From assembly GCA_036245805.1 (NCBI GenBank), contig BTRK01000004.1, forward strand, positions 42,558,907 to 42,622,906: a DNA stretch of 64,000 nucleotides, read 5' to 3'. The first letter of the stretch is position 1. Every line of letters starts with the position of its first letter. Origin of the DNA: Pristionchus mayeri (taxonomy: Eukaryota > Nematoda > Chromadorea > Rhabditida > Neodiplogasteridae). The notes beneath the pieces were generated by a model that saw only the letters and a program-made list of their open reading frames with translations, was not told the origin of the DNA and did not search any database. Shown one piece after another: positions 55,201-64,000 of this stretch. A program made the position numbers and the translations under genes.

Positions 55201-55760
55201 ATTCAACATTGTACTTACGTAATTGGTATCATATCCGCCTCGATTTCATTTGACTCGTTCTAGAAATTTAATATTTCATTTTTTCTCGATTACCATTCTG
55301 CTCACCATCACAACATGGATATATTTAAATGTTCTTTCTCCAGTTGCAAGGTCGACCCGACGAAATCTTTTTGAAGTTACAGCGAGAGGAACTCGATCGT
55401 GTGTTGAAGGATTTTTGAAAACCAATTGAAGAATATCATCCGGTAGTTCGGGAATAGATATCTGAAAAAAATGTCAAAATTTTGAAACAAGCTCGTTCTC
55501 GTATTGTCCAATTTGTTAGGTTATATATGAGAAACAAAATAACGTGCGTAGAAAGTTGTATATAAATATACAACATTTCAATTAGGCCGAGAGCATTCAC
55601 CCTCGTGTTTTCTTAGCCTAAAATTGGATGCTGAGAACGGCGATATAATAGCACTCGTTTCTGGTGGCAACTTCTGTCAAATATTACAAGTGCATTAATG
55701 TACATATCAATAATGAAAAAAACTGGCCTTTTGGCTAGAACGAGAAGACTTTGCTCCCAT
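52223..55760 (-). CDS. D1: F-box protein gene with foldback in an intron
   Basis: Exons 55306-55461, 55219-55259, 54652-54793, 53002-53124, 52735-52908, 52549-52671, 52404-52502 and 52223-52354 join in frame (990 nt, 329 aa plus stop). The first of these has a canonical F-box, IPELPDDILQLVFKNPSTHD and AVTSKRFRRV, for Skp1 binding in SCF ligases. The later part includes a leucine-rich-like stretch (VYLSWNSLKGQSLPGLVEAL). A probable start exon at 55760 reads MGAKSSRSSQKA, a myristoylation-like end shared with B3; its joining to the F-box exon is unresolved. The 1.45-kb foldback FB7 lies in the intron between 54652 and 53124, and smaller hairpins lie in the previous intron. Confidence 0.65.
53187..54639. 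mobile_element. Large foldback element FB7 in intron of D1
   Basis: ATATATGAGAGGAATCGCGA at the left is mirrored by TCGCGATTCCTCTCATATAT at the right. The arms are about 650 bp each, strongly inverted along their length. The GC-rich centre has GCGCGTGCTCTAACCGTCTG. It is a diverged member of the FB5/FB8 family. Confidence 0.9.
54855..55205. repeat. Two hairpin repeats in intron of D1
   Basis: 54860-55020 folds around ACTTACCTGCAGCTCC (GGTTGTGTACACG pairs with CGTGCACACAACA). 55148-55203 folds with ACTGTCAACTTTAG and CTAAAGTTGACA arms. Confidence 0.7.
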
Positions 55761-56185
55761 GACTTCTTCCTACAAAAACGAAGTGAAATTGAAATGAATT
55801 GGTATTCGAATACAGTGTGTTTAAAGTCAGGGAAAACATCAACCAGGAAACCTATATTCAATTATGAAAAGGAATAACAGGTTCGAAAGTTTCACACGAG
55901 CAGCACCATTTAATTTACCGTTGTGCGGTAACTGCAACGTGGATAATATTATATTATTTGAATGTAAATGATATACTATTGATGGAGAGGAGAGTAAGTC
56001 GTTATAACTGAGATACCAAACGCGTTGGCGGGAAAATGTGCTACATCATGGGGGGTATGGCGCACTTGATAGTCTCGACTAGAGCTATAACAATAACTGA
56101 GTGACAATTCCATGCGTCTAATGTTATCATTAATTCAACGTTTCCATTCGATTTAATGCTTCAAAAAATCATAGTTTGCTTCAAT
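55761..56185. other. Region upstream of D1
   Basis: 55981-56103 (GGAGAGGAGAGTAAGTCGTT ... GGCGCACTTGATAGTCT) is repeated directly at 56888-57007. No gene is seen. Confidence 0.5.
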
Positions 56186-56438
56186 TAAAGAAGGAGTAAA
56201 CTCAAAATCCAATTTTTGAAGCTATATCATGCACTGCCTAGAGCTCCACAACGATAAGAAGCTCCGAAATTTTCACATCGATATCTACATTCCGAACAGA
56301 ATTATTGCTAGTTGGCTGGGAGCCAGATCAGGGAAAGCTCAGGGAAGGGGGAGAGATATCACGCAACGTGAAGAGAGTGCGTCCCTAGGTGAAACATATT
56401 CCAACCGGGTGCGCGTTTGCATTTACTCCTCCTTTAAA
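56186..56438. mobile_element. TTAA-flanked MITE, copy 2
   Basis: The ends TTAAAGAAGGAGTAAA and TTTACTCCTCCTTTAA match copy 1 at 20526, and the interior is about 90 percent alike (GCTCCACAACGATAAGAAGC; GTGCGTCCCTAGGTGAAACA). Confidence 0.85.
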
Positions 56439-57030
56439 ACGCAAGAAAAAGTTATAGGGCGATTCCAACAATTTGAATGAAAAATCACAAAATGCTATTT
56501 TTGAAGAGTAATATGAGAAGTGATAGTCAAAGGTATATTCTGTTGTCAGAGATCCTAAACAGTATTAGCCAAGTTGATTATCTAGAGGAAGAGTTGCTCT
56601 ATATTTTAATCGTATAATTTGAATTACATTGAGAATCTTTTAAAATAAAACGTTTATACCGTAAATAGCTAATGACGAAGCCAATAAAATGTTGTATTTA
56701 TTTTTGCCTCCATTCTACTTGGTCAACCGTTAGTTTGAACCTACTTCTAATAAGTCAAATGTAATATACTGACGTATGTTTATATGGAACATGTAAATTA
56801 GGCGATAGATATTTCGCGAAATACAATTAAAAATGAGTTGTGCAATATTTATCAGCTACCCTGTATTATTCGAGTGGAAGACGTGATAGACGGAGAGGAG
56901 AGTAAGTCGTTATAACTGAGAGACCAAACGCGTTAGTGGAAAAAAAATATTGTAAATAATGTCGCCTATGGCGCACTTGATTGTCTTGACTAGAGCTAAA
57001 ACGAGCATTACTTATGGAACAACGTAGAAA
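56439..57030. other. Intergenic stretch with repeat copy
   Basis: Holds the second copy (56888-57007) of the 120-bp direct repeat. Otherwise AT-rich without genes. Confidence 0.45.
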
Positions 57031-57039
57031 TATTGTTTC

Positions 57040-57190
57040 CTTTATCATCAATGAACATTTTGCAACTCAAGGTCTTTAAAGCAAGGTAAACAAAGAGTAC
57101 AATTACAAAAGCAATCAGATCCGTTGAAATAAATGCGCGAAAACGATTGATTTTCATTAGTCGCGCACAGTATTCATTGAAATTGCCTAT
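57040..57190 (-). pseudogene. Possible family-B 5'-end relic
   Basis: The minus strand of GTCGCGCACAGTATTCATTG (57160) resembles the block upstream of B2. A short frame with LKTLSCKMF and a hydrophobic segment (LIAFVIVLFVYLAL) follows, but no F-box exon is present. The call is weak. Confidence 0.25.
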
Positions 57191-57199
57191 AACAATCAC

Positions 57200-57596
57200 G
57201 CAATGTTGAAAAAAATCGCTGAAAATTATGATGACAACATGAGTTTTTTTCGGAAAAAAAAATTCGGAACTAAAATTCGAGATTACTTTTCCATGTCGAT
57301 ATCACAATCCTACTCTGAAATTTCGAAATATGCTAGGGCAGGAATTGCGTTATCGCAATATTGATCCGAATTGTCCACCCTAGTAATAACCAAGTGATAA
57401 GCATCGTAAAATAATGTACTGAGAGAAATTTGGAACATATCTACCACCACGACGCTTTGGAATATCCATAAATTATGTTAACCAACTATGATTACTTCGT
57501 TGGATGCTTCCTTACTCGGTGGCTTATCACGATGATTCTCGAGAAAGTGCTAATCACGACTATAATATAAATTGCGAATGTAAGCAATTTTTCATC
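57200..57596. other. Non-coding stretch
   Basis: No exon or repeat recognised between the B relic and FB8. Confidence 0.35.
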
Positions 57597-59615
57597 TGAG
57601 GCGAATCGCGAGAGAATCGACCACGTCGCGGCGGTAGAATTCAAGATTCTCCTATCTCGATGAAAATTTGGTTGCAAGTACTTCAAATGACGCTCTTTCA
57701 AACTGCGTCGTCAGAATTTTGATATCGGTCGTCATCGTCGAGATTCAGAAGGCCAAACTTGGAACCTTCACTTTTTGACAGTCAAATCGGGCACACTAAA
57801 CTGATCATAACTTCTTTCAAAATAATGATAGAAGGCCGTTCTTTGCTTGGATAGAAAGCTACTATCATGCTCTTCAAACTGGTGGTGAAGTCATCATTTC
57901 TGGTGCTCATCCTGGTTCGGGGTGGTCGGGCGCACCAAAAGTGACGTAACTTTGGAAATCGGAAAAAGATATTGGGTTATCATGCTTAAGTTGTAGTCCA
58001 TGAAGGTGGCTTACTTCCCTCCAAAAATTAGGAAAATCGGAGTATAAACAAAAAAATAGCTGGCACTTTAGTGCGGGCAACTCAAAATTTGTTCCGGACA
58101 AGTGTACAACCGTATCTTCAATTGCCCTGATTCAGGCTAAAAACCACTCAAAACGTCCAAAACAACGTTACCTGTTTAATCCCCCCATGTTATAACACTT
58201 TCATTGACCTAAAATGATCGTGGGATAGAAAAGTTGAAAATCGATATTTTGACCCCCATTGACTCGCTGGATGGGCCCAAACGCACTAAATAGGTTCCAT
58301 GTAATGTAAATACACCCCTTGAAACAGCTCAAAGAATAATGGCTCCTGAAAAGAGGATATTTCGCTAGAGGAATCCAGGGAAAGCCCCACAAGTATAGGA
58401 TCGTTCAAAATAGACTTAGGGGTCCACACTATAGTTCAAAATGTAGAGCAAGATGTGCTAATCATTTCATCTGTTGAAAGTGAGTCTCTATCTTTTCATA
58501 GAAGCATGCTACAGAGCCTAGAAGTTGAGAAGAAATGGGCTAGAATCCCCCGAGATCGCGCGCTCTAACCGTCTGCGCTCTCTCGCCGCCTGCCCTCTAT
58601 TTAGCGTCTGCGCTCTCTCGCTCCCTCCCCTCTATTTAGCGCTCTCCCGCACGCGTCCCTGTCGGTTTTGGCCAATTTCTAGGCTCTGTAGCATGCTTCT
58701 ATGAAAAGATAGAGACTCACTTTCAACAGATGAAATGTTTGGCACATCCTGCTCTACATTTCAAGCTATAACGCGGACCCCTAAGTCCATTTTGAACTAT
58801 CCTATACTTGTGGGTCTTTATCTGGATTCATCAAGCGAAATATCCTCTTTTCAGGAGCCCTTTTTCTTTGAGCTGTTTCAAGGGGTGTATTTACATTACA
58901 TGGAACCTATTTAGTGCGTTTGGGCCCATCCAGCGAGTCAACGGGGTTCAAAATAACGATTTTCAACTTTTCGACCCCACGATCATTATAGGTCAATGAA
59001 AGTGTTATAACATGGGGGATTCAACAGATAATGTTGTTTTGGACGTTTTGGAGTGGTTTTTAGCCTGAATCAGGGCAAATGAAGATACGGTTGTACACTT
59101 GTCCGGAACAGATTTTGAGTTGCCCGCACTAAAGTGCCAGCTTTTTTTTTGTTTATACTCCGATTTTCCTAATTTTTGGAGGGAAGTAAGCCACATTCAT
59201 GGACTACAACTTAAGCATGATAACCCAATATCTTTTTCCGATTTCCAAAGTTACGTCACTTTTGGTGCGCCCGACCACCCCGAACCAGGATGAGCACCAG
59301 GAATGATGAGTTCATCATCAATTTGAAGAGCATGATAGTAGCTTTCTTTCCAAGCAAAGAACGGCCTTATATCATTATTTTGAAAGAAGTTATGATCAGT
59401 TCAGTGTGCCCGATTTGACTGTCAAAAAGTGAAGGTTCCAAGTTTGGCCTTCTGAATCTCGACGATGACGACCGATAGCAAAATTCTGACGACGCAGTTT
59501 GAAAGAGCGTCATTTGTAGTACTTGCAACCAAATTTTCATCAAGATAGGACAAACGTGAATCCTACCGCCGCTGGCCCCCCTTAAATGGTCGATTCTCAC
59601 GCGATTCGCCTCATA
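57597..59615. mobile_element. Large foldback element FB8
   Basis: GAGGCGAATCGCGAGAGAAT at the left is mirrored by GATTCTCACGCGATTCGCCTC at the right. The arms are about 950 bp each. The centre has GCGCGCTCTAACCGTCTGCG. It is the closest relative of FB5 (shared CTCCTGAAAAGAGGATATTTCG and CCAAAAGTGACGTAACTTTGG). Confidence 0.9.
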
Positions 59616-59740
59616 TAAAGAAACCAATTTATGCAAGGCATTGTCGCAGATTCAAATTGAAAAATCACGGAATTTGCGGCGCTGTTTGATTATTCACATT
59701 TCACAATATTTGGAGCAAACGAAAAAAAACAAAAAAAATA

Positions 59741-60374
59741 TCAGTTTCCATCATCTAGATAATACATGATATACCGTAAGTTTGACCAAGCACCCTCATT
59801 CACTTGTCTCCCTCGATAGAAGTAAGCAGACATGATTCCGTTTTCAACCATATCTTCTGCAATATTAAACCATAATTTCCTTGGCAGTCCGAACATCTCC
59901 CCGATTGAAAGAACATTTTGAAATCTTCCTTCTATGAGCTCAAATTCGTCGACAAGCTTTGCGACTTTCAGTAGATATACACCGGAAATATTACTTGTTT
60001 GTTTACTCGTTTCTGAGATTCAACAAACGAAGACATTCAGTTGAACACAGCTTTGCATTTATTTCTACACTTCTGATTTCGCATCGTGTCATCACCATTA
60101 GCGCAAAATTTCTGAAAATATATAACTATTGTTACAAAAAATCATAGCATTAGATCACCTTTGGTCGAAATCGAAATCGTTGAGAAAAAACCGCATAGAA
60201 TCAACAATCTCGTGTATGAGAGCGATTTGGATTATTTTGTGAACTTTTTTTATCGAGTTGATCTATTTGTAGCTCGCTAATTCTCCGGAATCGACTGATT
60301 GTACGCGTGATTTCGCGAGCAATATCATACTCGTTGTTTTTTCTAAGTTTCCATGCTCTCCAAAGTCGAATGAA
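59741..60374 (-). pseudogene. B4: 5'-truncated family-B gene
   Basis: Exon 3 (60159-60374), exon 4 (60029-60111, 83 bp as in B2 and B3) and the last exon (59741-59982, 242 bp as in B2) are open and in phase. They read FDFGEHGNLEKTTSM, KIIQIALIHEIVDSMRFF, TRCEIRSVEINAK, then VYLLKVAKLVDEFELIEG, GEMFGLPRKLWFNIAEDMVE and WSNLRYIMYYLDDGN. The acceptor of the last exon reads TTTCCG instead of TTTCAG. The F-box exons are missing and the gene ends near foldback FB9. The carboxyl domain is family-specific. Confidence 0.7.
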
Positions 60375-60828
60375 CTGCAATTGTATTATATTATGCATGA
60401 TCTAAAATTCTTAATTGTTGAGGATACATATCACGGATCTCCTGTAAAAATGCAGAAAAATGAGACCACTTTGCGACAGAAAAATATTGTTGGTCATGGA
60501 TTTTGCTGAAACCAAAATTACTGACCAAAGTGAGGATGACTAACACGTTTATCACCCTCGTCTCTCAAAATTTGAAAGATTTGACCTACCACTTTGGAAG
60601 GCTGTATCTCAGTCAATTTTTGACCTACATAGACCGCATTTTCTCGAATCGATGCACATTTAGGTAATCTACAAATCAGTTCTGTTAGGCTAAGTGCGGC
60701 AATTACGTCTTCGCTTAGTTTTGCTCAAAAAACGTACTTTTTGATATGAAACTACCTTTCATGATCAAAAGGTCACGATTTTTATGTTTGATTCGGATTC
60801 CCCACCCCAGAATTGGGGTACGTACATA

Positions 60829-62118
60829 CAGGGTGTCCAAAAATTATTGTTACACTTTTGAAACGCGAATTTTTTTAACATGTAGGTCGAGTTGTCAAAA
60901 CCTGTAATAACACGTTTGAGCCCACCCTTCGGTGCGTTGAGGGAACCTACTAATTAGTTTCCCATAGTCATGGTTCGTCCAAATCGCTATCGTCAAACTA
61001 TTATCAACCTTTGGACCCTCGGCGACCCCCCAGATTCCATCAGGAGGAAGCTTCGTATTTCCCGAATGACAGTCTATCGCACCATCTCCCGTTTCAAGCG
61101 GTTGGGCACTGCGAAGGACCGTCCAAGATCAGGAAGACCCAAGACCGCTCTCACTCAGAAGAACAGGAGAATCGTGGAGAAGAGAGTGAATCGCAATGCC
61201 AAACGATCCATCAGGAAGATGGCTAAGGATCTCAAGATCTCCAAAGGATCCGTGTGTGCCATCGTTCATTCTCTTCTCAAGTCCTACCCCTACAAGATGA
61301 GAAAGGGCCATGGCCTCACTGATGTCCACAAGCAGAAGCGCCTGGAGAGATGCAAGCTGCTCCTTCAGCGGGCCGATCGTGGGGAGCACTTGACTACCGT
61401 TTACTCTGACGAGAAGCTGTTCTCAGTCGAGGAGGTCTACAACAGTCAGAACACCAGGATCATCGCCAAGTCTCCTCAGCAAGCTGACGCCAGAGGTAGA
61501 ACCATCTCTCGCATTGCCCACCCCCAGGCACTGATGGTTTGGGCTGGTGTGTGCTCGACGGGCAAGACTCCTCTCGTGTTCGTGGATCCCGGGGTCAAGA
61601 TCAACAAGGAGTACACACCAGGGCAATTCTCCAGAAGGCCCTTCTCCCCTGGTCCCGCTCCCACTTCAAAGGGGCTCGCCGGACCTTCCAACAGGATTCA
61701 GCGCCTGCTCACTCGGCAAAAGTGACGCAGGCATGGTGTCGCGCCCATCTGCCCGACTTCATCTCGAGTGAGGAATGGCCCTCGAACTCCCCCGATCTCA
61801 ACCCTCTGGACTTCAGCATTTGGTCAGTGTTGGAGAAGGAGGCCTGCTCTACTCGCCACAAGAACCGCGATTCCCTCAAGGCAACCCTTCTCAAGGCATG
61901 GGAGAAGATCGACGTCCCTTACCTGCGGGCCGTCATCGACTCGGTCCCTCGTCGTCTCAGAGAGGTCATCGCGGCCAATGGAGGCCAGATCGAGTGATCG
62001 TGCATTGTTATGTTCATATGGTCACTGATAAATACTGTGCCCCGTTTGAGTTGTCTATGTTGCTTTTAAAGAAAGATACATGGTTTTATCCGTGTAACAA
62101 TACTTTTTGGACACCCTG
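60829..62118 (+). mobile_element. Tc1-type transposon (DD37D, maT-like)
   Basis: 1290 bp; ends CAGGGTGTCCAAAAATTATT and an inverted partner, flanked by TA (60827-60828 and 62119-62120). The transposase reading frame is broken once (near 61620). The other FB9 arm preserves the empty site (single TA at 63880). Confidence 0.92.
60970..61997 (+). pseudogene. Tc1/maT-like transposase, one frameshift
   Basis: From the ATG at 60970, paired helix-turn-helix domains occupy the first 120 residues (RRKLRISRMTVYRTISRFKR; SGRPKTAL). The first catalytic Asp is in VYSDEKLFSVE. The frame shifts near 61620 after INKEYT, and the second half (from about 61622 to 61997) has FQQDSAPAH and SPDLNPLDFSIW. The last two Asp are 37 residues apart, the DD37D pattern of maT elements. 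Apart from the shift, all catalytic residues are visible, so decay is recent. Confidence 0.9.
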
Positions 62119-62502
62119 TAGTTCGTTTGTCGTAACTCGAGGAGTATCATATCGCCCCTCAGTAGGGATAATCTGAACTTGGTTTTATTTTTTGGATGAA
62201 TATCTTTTCGGCGTATATTTCGCTTTCGCCATATGCAAATTTGCAAATTAAGACTACTACGAGATAGCTCTAGAGCAGGTCTCCAAGAATGACTAAGGGG
62301 TACAAGACGCTAAAGTTGGCCGTTTTCGAGATACGGTGTGAAAAAATCTTTCCCAGATTTACAATGGAGCGAGTCCCCTTATCTCCACGGAGTTACACTA
62401 TTTTGGTTTTGACGCCGTATCTCGAAAACGGCCAACTTTGGCGTCTTGTACCCCTTAGTGATTCTTGGAGACCTGCTCTAGAGCTACCTCGTAGTAGTCT
62501 TA

Positions 62503-63751
62503 TTAGGTTGGAATGAAAGTCTTTGTCACTGGTTTTGTTTTTACACTACTCGCTGCAAATGTACTTTGGAATTCCCCCGTTCCTAGTGAATAACAGTCAG
62601 TGATTGGCTTTTATAGTCAACAACTTCCCATTCCTTTTCCTTCAATCAAGCTCTAGTAGAACAACGAAGTATGCTACTGGTGCCACTCACTTCCAACATT
62701 TTCTGCTTTGCCTCTCTCTATCCTACACCACGATGAAGGATTCGGAGACCCTACTGTAGAATGTTTATCACACCCATTCCCTCTCTACAACGCCAGCAGG
62801 AATCGGATCCATCGCTTCGAAGAAAACGATTTTTCCCTCTATGATGAGGATCGATCTGGGAGACCGCGTTAGTTACATTTTGAGACTTTGTAGAAAGCTG
62901 CTTAAACTAGCCCATTTCAAAGTGCCCGTGAAATGACTATTGCACTTAGAGTCCACCATCGCACTGTCAAAGAAGGCTTGATATATATTGGAATGAGGAA
63001 ATTAATCGGTCGATTCAAATCCCATGATCTGATCCAAGCCAGCCATGACCGTCGAGTCGATGATTCCATTAGTCTCCTCATTATCCGAGGTGGGGATCGA
63101 TGCCTGGAACGGCTGATAACGGGGAATGAGAAGTGGGTCCTCTACGATTACAACCACATTAGAGCCGCGTGGGTTGGAGAAGGAGAGATTCCACAGCGTA
63201 TCCCCAAACTTGACCTTCACCCCAAGAAAAATAAGCTTTCAATGTTGTGTGGAGTGGATGGCGTAATCTACTTGGAGCTACTCCCTGAGGGCTTGATAAT
63301 CACCGGGGCCAAGTACGTCACACAATTACTGAATTTGAAGTTGGAAATCGATCGTTCAATGCTGAAGGACAAGAAAGTGTATAATCAGCAAAATTACCCC
63401 CGTCAGTAGGACTCCAATCAAGTCAAGCAGGAACTGGCTGGATAAGGACGGATGGTTCTCCCTTACCCCCCGTATTCTCCTGATTTGGCCCCTTCCGATT
63501 AGTGGCTTTTCGCAGACCTGACCCATGCCGTTTGAGGTAGGGCCTTCAATTCACGTGGAAGTCTCGAAGTTGAACTCGAGCAATACTTTCATTCGCACCC
63601 AGTCTGGTTCTAAAGGGAGGGGATCCATAAATTGCAAGTACATGTGGCACATATTGTCAATAAAGAGGGCAATTATAATTGAACTCATGATGTTGTTTCC
63701 TCAAAGAAATAAAGTTTTGAAAAAGTGACAAAGACTGTAATGCCAACCTGA
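62503..63751 (+). mobile_element. Mariner element copy 3, strongly decayed
   Basis: The ends TTAGGTTGGAATGAAAGTCT and AGACTGTAATGCCAACCTGA are flanked by TA (62501-62502 and 63752-63753). Transposase traces: ITGNEKWVLYDY (Asn for the first catalytic Asp), YSPDLAPSD. Many stops and shifts. It lacks the codon-4 TAG of copies 1 and 2, so it is a separate lineage. Confidence 0.85.
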
Positions 63752-64000
63752 TACTTTGCAAATTTGCATAATCCCTAAGCGAAATACACTCCGAAAAGCT
63801 ATTCTTTCAAAAAATTGAACCAAGTTCAGATTATCCCTACTGAGTGGCGATATGATACTCCTCGAGTTATGACAAACGAACTATGTACGTACCCCAATTC
63901 TGGGGTGGGGAATCCGAATCAAACATAAAAATCGTGACCTTTTGATCATGAAAGGTAGTTTCATATCAAAAAGTAAGTTTTTTGAGCAAAACTAAGTGAA

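Larger units (their letters stand above)
60708..64000. mobile_element. Foldback element FB9 with two nested transposons
   Basis: Left arm DNA (60708-60828, then 62119-62335) is mirrored by the right arm (62412-62502, then 63752-64000, continuing past the window). For example, AGAATTGGGGTACGTAC at 60810 pairs with GTACGTACCCCAATTCT at 63886. The inner hairpin at 62248-62502 is its centre (GCCGTTTTCGAGATACG/CGTATCTCGAAAACGGC). The Tc1-type element sits in the left arm and mariner copy 3 in the right arm. Confidence 0.85.

Noticed and set aside
57907..59293. Pairs of near-identical 63-64-aa ORFs
   Set aside because: They mirror each other across the FB8 palindrome and are not genes.

Overview
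The window is eukaryotic and reads as nematode DNA, most like a rapidly evolving autosome arm of a diplogastrid such as Pristionchus (an inference from style; no species marker is present). Coding sequence is split into short exons by introns of roughly 40-250 bp with TTTTCAG/TTTTAG acceptors. Almost all recognisable genes belong to small lineage-type families, and transposons are dense and nested.

Gene content. Family A lies on the plus strand: nine copies of an F-box-like gene, at 0.9-2.4, 4.4-5.0, 6.1-7.4, 9.1-10.6, 11.3-12.5, 16.2-17.6, 17.9, 19.1-20.3 and 30.8-32.0 kb. They share a seven-exon layout (six exons in the last two full copies). Copies A1, A5, A6 and A8 join into open frames of 339, 298, 300 and 304 aa; the rest are broken or truncated. 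Most carry the same GACGCGACGC-type element about 50-120 bp upstream of the ATG. Family B (minus strand; 27-30, 47.5-48.6, 50.3-51.5 and 59.7-60.4 kb) and gene D1 (52.2-55.8 kb) also encode F-box proteins, two of them with an MGxKSSR amino end. Family C (minus strand; 22.1-25.0, 25.6-26.3 and 48.9-50.0 kb) encodes small proteins with two tandem C3HC4 RING-like modules; the 49-kb copy is an intact five-exon gene of 200 aa. F-box and RING families are typical ubiquitin-ligase parts, so the region looks like a birth-and-death nursery of E3 components. A small two-exon secreted-protein gene with a TATA box lies at 34.0-34.4 kb, and C2H2 zinc-finger relics follow A8 and A9.

Mobile DNA. A full-length RTE-like non-LTR element (12.55-15.46 kb) has a 10-bp target duplication. 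A BEL/Pao retrotransposon lies on the minus strand (40.3-47.4 kb). There are three mariner copies (7.6, 45.6 and 62.5 kb), a DD37D Tc1-type element (60.8-62.1 kb), and a 1.28-kb element with perfect 32-bp inverted repeats but no transposase (22.8-24.1 kb). Very many foldback (long inverted repeat) elements of 0.1-2 kb are present, several inside genes. One foldback (60.7 kb to beyond the window end) carries two later transposon insertions. One (27.8-29.8 kb) is bounded by TTAA, carries tRNA-like sequences and an open frame, and interrupts a family-B gene. Small MITEs fall into an 8-bp-duplication palindromic family and a TTAA-flanked family.

History. A8 plus its zinc-finger neighbour and A9 plus its neighbour form a segmental duplication. 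Defective mariner copies sharing three disabling changes have moved to different sites. Foldback DNA has added a new carboxyl end to A1. RNA data would settle gene calls; exon boundaries here come from reading frame, splice signals and comparison between paralogs inside the window.
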